NCBI GenBank assembly: GCA_947499145.1
Contig: CANMNB010000007.1
Coordinates: forward strand, 62,001-126,000
Length of the DNA stretch: 64,000 nt
Direction: 5' to 3'
Source: an uncultured Arachnia sp.
Lineage (GTDB): Bacteria > Actinomycetota > Actinomycetes > Propionibacteriales > Propionibacteriaceae
The translations under genes and the position numbers were made by a program. The notes beneath the pieces are model-generated. The model had not been told where the DNA came from and searched no databases. It saw nothing but the letters and a program-made list of their open reading frames with translations. Below, piece by piece: positions 1-8,110 of this stretch; position 1 is the first letter of the stretch, and each line of letters opens with the position of its first letter.

Positions 1-714
1 TTCGACGAAACGGCGCACGATGGAGTGCACCGCCTCGTCCAAGTCGGCACTCAGGGCAGTTGCCGCCAGGTTCTCGGCCTCCGACGGAGGGAAGTACCCG
101 GCCTCGCGGTAGATCATGATCCGCTCGGCGAGCCCTTCGCCGTCGAGTTCCGGATGGAACTGGGTGACATAGCCGTTCGCCCCCACCCGGAACATCTGCA
201 CGGGGCAACGTTCGCCGGTGGCCAGCAACACCGCCGTCTCCGGCAGCACCCGCACCGCCTCCTTGTGACCCACGAAGGCGCGAAACGCTGCCGGGACCTC
301 GGCCAGGAGCGGATCCCGGCGTCCGCTGTCGGTGAGCGTCACGACGATCTCCCCGACGGCCTCGCCGTACGTTCGGTCGACGACCCCGCCGAGCAGGGAG
401 GTCACGGTCCCGACGCCGTAGCAGAGGCCGAGGAACGGGTAGTCGCGGGTGAGGACGCCGTCCAGGACGCGTCTGAGGTCGGCCTCCACCCGCAACTGCA
501 GTTGCGACTTCTCGGGGTCGCTCGAGTTGAAGGGTCCGCCGCCGAGCAGGACTCCCGACCAGTCGTCGAGGTCGATGGACGGCAGTGGGCGCTGTTCCGC
601 CCTGATCTGGACCAGCTCGGTGTCGGCGAGTCCCCCGAAGCGCAGGACGGATCGGCGCTCGCCCTCGGCCGCCGCGTCCTCTGGTCTGGTGCTGAGCAGG
701 AGGAACGGCTTCAT
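1..714 (-). CDS. Class I glutamine amidotransferase (GMP synthase-like), 3' end beyond window
   Basis: The minus-strand reading frame from an ATG at 714 stays open to base 1 (238 codons), so the C-terminus is outside the window. It is not in the ORF track because its stop is missing. The translation shows a class I glutamine amidotransferase: a nucleophile elbow GLCYGV near residue 97 and the later FHPELD, supplying the catalytic His and Glu. Such domains release ammonia from glutamine for a partner enzyme. The start overlaps the stop of the upstream GCS2-type ligase by ATGA, so the two are probably translationally coupled. The true acceptor substrate is unknown; a stand-alone hydrolase of gamma-glutamyl compounds is an alternative. 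Confidence 0.85.
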   Translation of the reverse strand, partial: MKPFLLLSTRPEDAAAEGERRSVLRFGGLADTELVQIRAEQRPLPSIDLDDWSGVLLGGGPFNSSDPEKSQLQLRVEADLRRVLDGVLTRDYPFLGLCYGVGTVTSLLGGVVDRTYGEAVGEIVVTLTDSGRRDPLLAEVPAAFRAFVGHKEAVRVLPETAVLLATGERCPVQMFRVGANGYVTQFHPELDGEGLAERIMIYREAGYFPPSEAENLAATALSADLDEAVHSIVRRFVE

Positions 715-1853
715 CGTGGCTCCTCGAACCGGGGTCGGCCCTGCATGGTCTCGGAGACCGACGCCCGGACGACGGCGGTGAGGTCGCCGTCCGTGGCTGC
801 GAAGACGCGTCGCTGCCGAACGTAGCTGGGGCCACGGTCGATCAGGTCCTGGCAGTGTTCGAGCTCCTCCCGGCAGCCGAGCTGCTCGGCGATGGGTGCC
901 AGTTCCACGATCCAACGCGTGAGGCCGGCCCTCAGCGCCATCGTGTGCTCCTCGGGCCGCGGGGTGATCACCTCCGCCTCCAACCCGTACCGCGCAGCCC
1001 GCCACTTGTTCTCGCGCATGAACCAGAACGGCAGCCGCTCGATGTCCCTGCCAGCGTCGAACAGCCGTGACATGTACTCGACGAGGCACTGGCTGAGCGC
1101 CGCGAGCGCTCCGATCTCGAAGACGGTCGGGACGCAGTCCATGGCCCGGTTCTCGACCGTGCCGAAGCTCGACGGGCGGATGTCCCACCGGATCTCGGAA
1201 GGATTCTGGATCATGCCGACCCCCTCCAGCTCCGACGCGTAGCGTTCGTACTCCTCCCACGACGTGAAGTGGTACGGCAGCCCGTTCGTCGGGAGCTGCT
1301 GGAAGACCATCGTGCGCTGCGACGCGAAGGCGGTGTCCGTCCCCTCCCAGTACGGCGACGAGGCGGACAGGGCGATGAAGTAGGGGATGAAGCGTGCCAC
1401 GCCGTAGGTCATGGGCAGGGCCTTGTCCCGGCCGTCGACGCCGGTGTGGATGTGGAGGCCGTTGACGGCCATCCGGCTGCCCCACCAGCCGTTGCGGTCC
1501 CGCACGCGGCGGTACTGGGCCTTGCGGACGAACGGCTGCGCGGCCGGATCCCCGAACGGGTGGGCGCCGATCGCCATCACGCCGAGTCCGTGGGGCTGCA
1601 GGACCTCCACAACCTGGGAGAGCAGTTGCTGCAACTCATCGAGGGCGCTGGCGACCGTCTCGTGGACCCCGCTGACCAATTCGAGCATGCTGGAGAGGTA
1701 CTCCCCCCGGATGGGGCCCGCCACGGGGTCCTCGACCTGCTCGAGGACCAGGTCGGCTGCAGGCACCTGCTCGGCCGTGGCGAGGTCCACGACGGCGATC
1801 TCCCACTCCACACCGAGGGTCGACTGCCTCGAGTGCTGGAAATCGATCTTCAT
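711..1853 (-). CDS. Glutamate--cysteine ligase family 2 (YbdK-like carboxylate-amine ligase)
   Basis: The 380-residue protein opens with STLGVEWEIAVVD, the glutamate-binding start of the GCS2 family, and carries the family motif around NGLHIHTGVDGRDKALP in the middle. The length is typical (about 370-390). Members ligate glutamate to an amine such as cysteine in an ATP-dependent reaction; in mycothiol-using actinobacteria the physiological product is often unclear. AGGAAG sits about 8 bases before the ATG, and a TATCGT -10-like hexamer lies upstream (1883-1888, minus). The downstream amidotransferase overlaps it by 4 bp. The family call is firm; the substrate is inferred only loosely. Confidence 0.88.
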   Translation of the reverse strand: MKIDFQHSRQSTLGVEWEIAVVDLATAEQVPAADLVLEQVEDPVAGPIRGEYLSSMLELVSGVHETVASALDELQQLLSQVVEVLQPHGLGVMAIGAHPFGDPAAQPFVRKAQYRRVRDRNGWWGSRMAVNGLHIHTGVDGRDKALPMTYGVARFIPYFIALSASSPYWEGTDTAFASQRTMVFQQLPTNGLPYHFTSWEEYERYASELEGVGMIQNPSEIRWDIRPSSFGTVENRAMDCVPTVFEIGALAALSQCLVEYMSRLFDAGRDIERLPFWFMRENKWRAARYGLEAEVITPRPEEHTMALRAGLTRWIVELAPIAEQLGCREELEHCQDLIDRGPSYVRQRRVFAATDGDLTAVVRASVSETMQGRPRFEEPR

Positions 1854-1975
1854 GTGGTGCTCTTCCTGCCGCCTGTGCGCCGACGATAGTCCACCCGCGG
1901 ACCGGAACGGCGTCCCGCGGTGGGATCGTGGCTACGCTGGGACGAGCCAGCGTCCACGAGAGGCCCCACACCGCC

Positions 1976-3175
1976 ATGTCTGTCTTTGAGCACGTCACCC
2001 CCGCTCCCGCCGACCCGATCCTCGGGCTGACCGACGCGTTCGTCAAGGACGACCGCCCGGGCAAGGTCAACCTGGGCGTCGGTGTCTACCTGGACGAGGA
2101 TGGCCGCATCCCGCTGCTTGACTGCGTGCGGCGGGCGGAGCGGAGCATCACCGAGGCCGGGGGGCCCCACGGCTACCTGCCGATCGACGGGTTCGCCCAG
2201 TACGTCTCAGCCACCCGCGAGCTGGTCTTCGGCAGCGACAGCCCTGCCGTCTCCGAGGGGCGCGTGGTGACCGTCGAGACGCTCGGCGGCACCGGTGCCC
2301 TCAAGGTCGGGGGCGACTTCCTCCGACAGCTCGATCCGGGTGCCCGACTCCTGATCTCCTCGCCGAGCTGGGAGAACCATCGTGCGGTGTTCACGCGCGC
2401 GGGCTTCGAGGTGGGGGAGTACCGCTACTACTCCCGGGAGGCGCACGGCGTCGACGTCGACGGCATGCTGGAGGACCTGCGCGCCGCCGCGCCGGGCACC
2501 GTCGTGGTGCTGCACGCCTGCTGCCACAACCCCACCGGCTATGACCTCACCGACGAGCAGTGGGACCGCGTCGTCGAGGTGGTCGTCGAGCGGGGGCTGG
2601 TGGCGTTCGTGGACATGGCCTACCAGGGTTTCGGAGCCGGGTTGCAGGCCGACGGCGTCGTCATCGGCAAGCTCCTCGCCACGGGCCAGGAGTTCCTGGT
2701 GGCCACGTCGTTCTCCAAGTCCTTCAACCTCTACGGTCAGCGGATCGGGGCACTCCACCTCGTGACCGCCAGCGCGGAGCGGGCAGCCGCCGTCCTCTCG
2801 CAGGTGAAGGTGGTCATCCGTACCAACTACTCCAACCCTCCCCGGCACGGCGCCGAGATCGTGGCGCGGGTGCTGGGCGACGAGGAGTTGCGGGCGTTGT
2901 GGGAGGAGGAGCTCCGCGCCATGCGGGAGCGGATCGCCTCGCTGCGGGAGATGCTGGTGGCCGAGCTCCGGGCCCGTGGAGTCGAGGACATGGACTTCAT
3001 CGCCGCCCAGCGCGGCATGTTCAGTTACTCCGGCCTGTCCAAGGAGCAGATGCAGCGCCTCCGAGCCGACCATGCGGTCTACGGCACCGACGCGGGCCGG
3101 ATGTGCGTGGCAGCGCTCAACCAGGACAACGTCGCCCACGTGGCCGACGCCATCGCCGAGGTCCGTCAGGCCTGA
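1976..3175 (+). CDS. Aromatic/aspartate aminotransferase (fold type I, class I-alpha)
   Basis: A PLP-dependent transaminase of about 399 residues. The N-terminus has PGKVNLGVGVYLDEDGRIP, typical of AspC/TyrB enzymes. The middle shows HACCHNPTGYD, and the Schiff-base lysine lies in ATSFSKSFNLYGQR. It should move the amino group of aromatic amino acids or aspartate to 2-oxoglutarate in the cytosol. The ORF track begins at a GTG at 1928; the ATG at 1976 gives the family-typical start MSVFEHVTPAPADPI. A TACGCT -10-like hexamer at 1931-1936 inside the longer version supports the later start. It overlaps the recD 3' end tail to tail by 10 bp. Substrate preference (Tyr versus Asp) cannot be fixed from sequence. 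Confidence 0.9.
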   Translation: MSVFEHVTPAPADPILGLTDAFVKDDRPGKVNLGVGVYLDEDGRIPLLDCVRRAERSITEAGGPHGYLPIDGFAQYVSATRELVFGSDSPAVSEGRVVTVETLGGTGALKVGGDFLRQLDPGARLLISSPSWENHRAVFTRAGFEVGEYRYYSREAHGVDVDGMLEDLRAAAPGTVVVLHACCHNPTGYDLTDEQWDRVVEVVVERGLVAFVDMAYQGFGAGLQADGVVIGKLLATGQEFLVATSFSKSFNLYGQRIGALHLVTASAERAAAVLSQVKVVIRTNYSNPPRHGAEIVARVLGDEELRALWEEELRAMRERIASLREMLVAELRARGVEDMDFIAAQRGMFSYSGLSKEQMQRLRADHAVYGTDAGRMCVAALNQDNVAHVADAIAEVRQA

Positions 3176-4953
3176 TCCTCAGGTGGGCGGCGCAGGCCGC
3201 TCGACCGGTGCGACGGCGTGGCGATCGCCTCGGCCAGGGCCTCCGCCGATCCGTACAGCCGGACGGAGGAGCGCGCGCGTGTGATGGCGGTGTAGAGCAG
3301 CTCGCGCGTCAGCAGAGGTGACCCGACGGGGGGGATCACGACGCTGACGGCGTCGAACTGGCTGCCCTGGGACTTGTGGATGGTCATGGCGTGCAGGTCG
3401 GCCGCCCCGTCCAGCACCGTCGGGTCCACCCGCAGCTCGCCAGAGGCCTGCTCCACGGCGGCCACCAGCCGGCTGCCCTCCCGGACGACAACGGCGGTGT
3501 CACCGTTGCTGAGGGTGCCGTTGTTGCGGGTGATGAGGAGTGGCTGGCCCACCCAGTGCGCGGCCCCGTCGCCGTAACCCGGGAGTTGGCCGGCGAGGAA
3601 GGAACGGACGAGGTCCGACCATCGACCCACCCCGAATGGGCCCTCCCGGTGCGCGCACAGCACGCGATGGAGTCCCAGCGCCGAGTTGGCGCCGACGCCG
3701 TCACCCCGGGCCGCGGCGTCGACCACAGCCGCCGCACAGCCGCGGAGGCTGTCGGTGAGGCGGCGGAAGCTTCCGAGCGTCTCCGTGCCCGTGAACGGCG
3801 TGAGCGTGCAGTCCCGGCCCTGCTCGAGGAGGGTGAGCGCCCGGGCCACGTCACCGGTGAGCACGGCGTCGGAGAGTTCGTTGATCTCGGTGTTGCTGCG
3901 CCAGTTCCGCCGCAGGGCGACGACGGCCGGCGTGCCGTCCTGGGAGGTGACGAGGTGGGGGGCGGCGGCGACGTCCGCGAGTACCGCACCGGCCTCGACC
4001 GACGTGAGCTGGTGGGGGTCGCCGACCAGCACCAGCCGGGTGCTGGGCGCGACGGCGTCGAGGAGCGTGGCCATCATGCTCAGGGAGACCATCGAGGTCT
4101 CGTCGACCACCACCACGTCGTGCGGCAGTGGATTGCCGGAATGGTAGGTGTTCTGGGCCCGGCCGGGGACGACCCCGAGCAGCTTGTGCAGCGTGGTGCT
4201 GGTGAGGCGGAGCCCACCTGAGTGGGCCAGGGCACCGAGCTGCTCGTGCACCGCCTGCTGGAGCCGGGCCGCCGCCTTCCCGGTGGGGGCTGCCAGGGCC
4301 ACCGTGTGCGTGGCGACCTGGTCCGACGCCGCGAGGCCGCGGAGGATCCGCGCCACCGTCGTGGTCTTGCCCGTTCCCGGGCCGCCGGTGATGACGGTGG
4401 TGGCGTGGGCAAGGGCGTGCCGGACTGCCCGTTGCTGTGCCTCGTCCGGCCCATGCCCGTCGACCTCCACCAGGGCGGCCTCGACGGCGTGGTCCGGTAG
4501 GGGACGGCCCGGGAGGGCGCTGCGTGACGCGAGCGCGCGGGCCACCTGCTGCTCCTCGCACCAGAATCTGTCGAGGTAGAGCAGCGTCTGGTCCAGGCGG
4601 AACGGCTGGTGGTCGTCGGACGGGCCCGCGACCGCCGGGGAGGAGGCGACGGCGTCGAGCCAGGCCTCGACGTCCGGCCACTCGAGGTCCGTGGTCCTGG
4701 TGGCCGAGCCGTCGTCGAGTTCGGTCTCCGGTGCCAGCAGGTGGGCTTCCCGCAGGTCCAGGCACACCGAGCCGAGGCGCAGTTCACGGGTTGCGAGCGC
4801 GAAGGCCAGAAGGACGTCGTCGCGGTCCTCGCCTCGCATGGCGCCCATTCGCCGGGCCATGTGGAAGTCGGCGGGCGCGATCATGGCGGCCGCGGCGAAG
4901 TGTCGCAGCACTCCGGTGGCCGCGACGGGGACCTCATGCCTGGTCATCGCCAC
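3166..4953 (-). CDS. recD: Exodeoxyribonuclease V subunit alpha, RecD helicase
   Basis: RecD is the fast 5'-3' helicase of RecBCD, which processes double-strand breaks for homologous recombination. The 595-residue protein has Walker A GGPGTGKTTTV near residue 190, the Walker B-like VVVDETSMVS, and the C-terminal UvrD-like motifs TIHKSQGSQFDAV and YTAITRARSSV. Length matches E. coli RecD (608). The start may be the GTG at 4953 or the ATG at 4947; both lie inside the recB 3' end, giving a 14-20 bp overlap and indicating one operon recC-recB-recD. Confidence 0.95.
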   Translation of the reverse strand: MAMTRHEVPVAATGVLRHFAAAAMIAPADFHMARRMGAMRGEDRDDVLLAFALATRELRLGSVCLDLREAHLLAPETELDDGSATRTTDLEWPDVEAWLDAVASSPAVAGPSDDHQPFRLDQTLLYLDRFWCEEQQVARALASRSALPGRPLPDHAVEAALVEVDGHGPDEAQQRAVRHALAHATTVITGGPGTGKTTTVARILRGLAASDQVATHTVALAAPTGKAAARLQQAVHEQLGALAHSGGLRLTSTTLHKLLGVVPGRAQNTYHSGNPLPHDVVVVDETSMVSLSMMATLLDAVAPSTRLVLVGDPHQLTSVEAGAVLADVAAAPHLVTSQDGTPAVVALRRNWRSNTEINELSDAVLTGDVARALTLLEQGRDCTLTPFTGTETLGSFRRLTDSLRGCAAAVVDAAARGDGVGANSALGLHRVLCAHREGPFGVGRWSDLVRSFLAGQLPGYGDGAAHWVGQPLLITRNNGTLSNGDTAVVVREGSRLVAAVEQASGELRVDPTVLDGAADLHAMTIHKSQGSQFDAVSVVIPPVGSPLLTRELLYTAITRARSSVRLYGSAEALAEAIATPSHRSSGLRRPPEDQA

Positions 4954-7900
4954 CCCCTCCCGCGATGAGCTCCGATGCGGCGAGCACGAGCTCGGCCGGC
5001 GGGTACCACGTGAACACGCCGCAGGGAGACCCTGCGGTGGTGGGGGTCTCGGGGCCCGCCATGCCGCGCACGAAGAGGTAGCCGACGCCGGCCAGGTGTG
5101 TGGCGGGCTCGTAGCCGGGCAGGCGCCAGGCCAGGAAGCGGTGGAGCGCGATGCAGTACAGGAGCGCCTGGAGGGGGTAGTGCGACTCGATCATCGCCTG
5201 GGCCATGGCAGCGGGCCGGTAGTGACCGACCATGAGTTCTTCGTCCGGTCCGACCGGAAGGCGGTTGGTCTTGTAGTCGACCACCACGAACCCGCCGGCC
5301 GGCGTCCTCAGTACCGCGTCGATCGAGCCGGTGAGGAATCCGTTGAGGACGGCCTCGGCGGCGGGGGTGTCCAGCAGGTGCGCGGGGTAGCCGGCCAGTG
5401 GATCGCCGGGTGGCAGGTGGCGGCCCATGAGCTCGGCCAGGGCACCCAACAGGCGTGGGCGCCCGAACTGGGCCAGTGGCAGGTCGAAGTCGAGCTCCGG
5501 GAGTCTCTGTGCGATCGGCAGGTCGCGGAGCGCCGCCCCGGGCACGAGGGGACCGAGCGGTGTGGTGCAGACGGCGACCAGTGCGTCGGCGAGGGTGGTG
5601 GTCACCTCCTCGTCGAAGCCGAAGCGTGGGGCGAGGACGGATGTCACCTCGGCGGCGGCGACGTCCAGATCGGCTCGGGTCCAGTCGAGCTCCTCGAGGG
5701 CCGCGTGCACGACGGTGCCGAAGCGCGCCCCGCCCGGCAGCGTGGCCATGGGGGAGGGGCGGGCGAAGCTGCCCGTGGGGGTCTCCTGCACGACGGGGAT
5801 CTCCTCGGGCTCGTCCAGCCGGAGGGTCGCCAGGTCGTGGAGTCCGGCGGTCAGGGCCGAGTAGGAGGTGCGCCGCCAGGTGTGGTCGATCTGCCTGTCG
5901 AAGGCCACCAGTCGGAGAGGGATGTCCCGCGGGGGAGGTGGCGGCGAGGGGGTGGGGGTGGGCGAGTCGATCGCCCCGTCGAAGACCCTGTCACCCGGGG
6001 CGCGGAAGGAGGCACAGGACGGATAGCTCGACTTGAGGCCGGTGACACTGCGGTCCCGGGCGAGCAGTGCGGTGAGAGCGCCCTCGGCGGCGCTGCGGCC
6101 GTCGACGTGCCAGGCGACGGCGAGGTGCCGGGCGCGGGTGAGACCCACGTAGAACAGCCGCAGTTCTTCCTCACGCTGCTGCCGGATGAAGTCCTGGGCC
6201 AGCTCGTCCTGCTTCCGCGGTGGCTGCCCCACATAGAGGCGCCGTTCCCCGCCCGAGACGACCTGGAAGGGCTCCCGGAGCCGGTAGGTGAGCTTGCTCA
6301 CCTCGGGAAGCAGCACGACGGGGAACTCCAAACCCTTGGCGGAGTGGAGAGTCATGATGGACACGCTGGGGCGGTCGGAGTCGAGCCTCAGAGACTGGGA
6401 GTCCTCCGCATCGTCGGTGGAGTCGATCTGCCGACGCAGCCAGGCGATGAGTTCCTGCAGGTCGCCGTCGGGGCCGTCGGCCAGGAGTTCGGCGGCGAGC
6501 ATCAGGTCGCTCAGACGACGCGTGCCGTCCGGAAGGCTCGCGAGGCGGGCGTGCAGATCGGGAGTGCCCGTCACCGCCGCCACGACGCTGGCGATGCCGG
6601 ACTGCTCGAAAGTGCGGGCGAGCTCCAGCACCCAGCGGGTCACGCGCGGTCCAGTGTCCTTCGTGGTGTCGACGAGTTCCGCGGGGCCTGCGCCCACGAG
6701 GTCGGTGAGCGCAACGGACATCACCGCCGCCCGCGTGGTGTCGAGCATGGCCTCGAGGAGGGCGAGCCAGTCGGAGGCTGCGCTGGAGTGCCAGACGTTG
6801 CCGGCCCCGGTGAACGCGACGGGGATGCCCGCACCCCGGAGGCGCTCCGCCAGGGCCTTCCCGAACTGGGTGCTCCGGACGAGGATGGCCACGTCGTCGT
6901 GCCGGACGGGGCGGCCCTCGATGTCCGCGTGCGCGAGGAGCCCCTGGAGGATGTAGGCGACGTCGTTGGCGATCGTGACCGCCTGGTCGTCGACGAGGCT
7001 GTCCTCCGAGGCGCGCCGCAGCCACAGCCGGGCCGCGTTGCCCACGGCCAGCCGGGCCTCCCGGTGCTCGCAGTCCACCGGTTCCACCGTGATGCTCGGG
7101 TCGCCGAGGGCGACGTCGCCGAACAGCCACTCGACCGCGCGGACGAGCGGCTCGTCGGTGCGGTGGTTGCGGGTGAGCCGCTGGGTCTCCATGGCGGCGG
7201 CAGCCTCGAGGTAGGACTGGAGATCTGCGTTGCGGAAGCCGTAGATCGACTGCTTGGGGTCCCCGATGAGGATGGTGGGGTGGCCGTGCCGGACGAAGGC
7301 TGCCTCGATGATGGCCCACTGGAGCGGGTCCGTGTCCTGGAACTCGTCGACCATGACGAGCCCGTAGCGGTGGCGGAGGAGTTCGCCGACCTCGCCTCCC
7401 GTCGCAGGGTCGAGGAGGACGTCCCGCAGCCGGGTGACCGTGTCATCGAAGGTGACCAGCCCCAGCAGCCGCTTCCGGCGTGAGAAGCGCTCCCGGACGG
7501 CGTCCAGGTAGTCGCGCTGCGCCGCGGAGGCGGTCTGCGGGGGCAGCACGGACGTGCAGGCCTTGCGCGCCATCAGACGCGCGCGGCGGGGCTCGTACGG
7601 GGGATTCGGCTCGTCGACGTAGCGCTCGAGGTAGACGTCAGTGGCGCACTGGTCGATCAACGTGCGGGGGGTGGCGAGGGTGGTCTCTCCGGGATCCCAG
7701 TCGCCGAGCACGCCGAGCTCACGCAGCGCCCGGCCACAGAACTGGTGGATGGTTCCGATCATCGCCTCGTCGAAGTGCGCCAGGGCGGCGCGGACCCGGG
7801 ACAACCGTGCGTCGAGGTCAGAGCTGGCGACGAGGACCTCCACGGAGTCCGGCTCCCCGGGCTCGGCCCCGGCACGGCGCGCCTCGAGCACCCGCTCCGC

Positions 7901-8110
7901 CCGTTGGAGGCGTTCGAAGATGCGGGCGCGCAACTCACCGGCGGCCTTCCCCGTGAAGGTGATGCACAGTAGCTGGTCGATCGTGATGCGACCCTCGGCC
8001 AGGTACCGGAGGGCGAGCGCCGCGATGTTCCAGGTCTTCCCCGTCCCGGCGCTGGCCTCCAGCAACAGTGGGCGCTCGGGCAGCGGGGCATGGATGTCGA
8101 ACCTCGTCAC
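4934..8110 (-). CDS. recB: Exodeoxyribonuclease V subunit beta, RecB helicase-nuclease
   Basis: RecB is the 3'-5' SF1 helicase and the only nuclease of RecBCD. From the GTG at 8110 it is 1058 residues. Walker A ASAGTGKT is at residues 19-26, motif II appears in MVDEFQDTDPLQWAI, and a helicase C-terminal motif is in MTLHSAKGLEFPVV. A PD-(D/E)XK nuclease core is visible near the C-terminus as VVVDYKTNRLP. The ORF track extends to 8302, but that part lies inside recC; the GTG overlaps the recC stop as GTGA and gives the expected N-terminus. It is somewhat shorter than E. coli RecB (1180). Both helicase and nuclease motifs look intact. Confidence 0.95.
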   Translation of the reverse strand: MTRFDIHAPLPERPLLLEASAGTGKTWNIAALALRYLAEGRITIDQLLCITFTGKAAGELRARIFERLQRAERVLEARRAGAEPGEPDSVEVLVASSDLDARLSRVRAALAHFDEAMIGTIHQFCGRALRELGVLGDWDPGETTLATPRTLIDQCATDVYLERYVDEPNPPYEPRRARLMARKACTSVLPPQTASAAQRDYLDAVRERFSRRKRLLGLVTFDDTVTRLRDVLLDPATGGEVGELLRHRYGLVMVDEFQDTDPLQWAIIEAAFVRHGHPTILIGDPKQSIYGFRNADLQSYLEAAAAMETQRLTRNHRTDEPLVRAVEWLFGDVALGDPSITVEPVDCEHREARLAVGNAARLWLRRASEDSLVDDQAVTIANDVAYILQGLLAHADIEGRPVRHDDVAILVRSTQFGKALAERLRGAGIPVAFTGAGNVWHSSAASDWLALLEAMLDTTRAAVMSVALTDLVGAGPAELVDTTKDTGPRVTRWVLELARTFEQSGIASVVAAVTGTPDLHARLASLPDGTRRLSDLMLAAELLADGPDGDLQELIAWLRRQIDSTDDAEDSQSLRLDSDRPSVSIMTLHSAKGLEFPVVLLPEVSKLTYRLREPFQVVSGGERRLYVGQPPRKQDELAQDFIRQQREEELRLFYVGLTRARHLAVAWHVDGRSAAEGALTALLARDRSVTGLKSSYPSCASFRAPGDRVFDGAIDSPTPTPSPPPPPRDIPLRLVAFDRQIDHTWRRTSYSALTAGLHDLATLRLDEPEEIPVVQETPTGSFARPSPMATLPGGARFGTVVHAALEELDWTRADLDVAAAEVTSVLAPRFGFDEEVTTTLADALVAVCTTPLGPLVPGAALRDLPIAQRLPELDFDLPLAQFGRPRLLGALAELMGRHLPPGDPLAGYPAHLLDTPAAEAVLNGFLTGSIDAVLRTPAGGFVVVDYKTNRLPVGPDEELMVGHYRPAAMAQAMIESHYPLQALLYCIALHRFLAWRLPGYEPATHLAGVGYLFVRGMAGPETPTTAGSPCGVFTWYPPAELVLAASELIAGGGGDDQA

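Noticed and set aside
4691-7483. 930-residue plus-strand ORF opposite recB and recD
   Set aside because: Same type of high-GC shadow; both RecB and RecD on the other strand have clear motifs.
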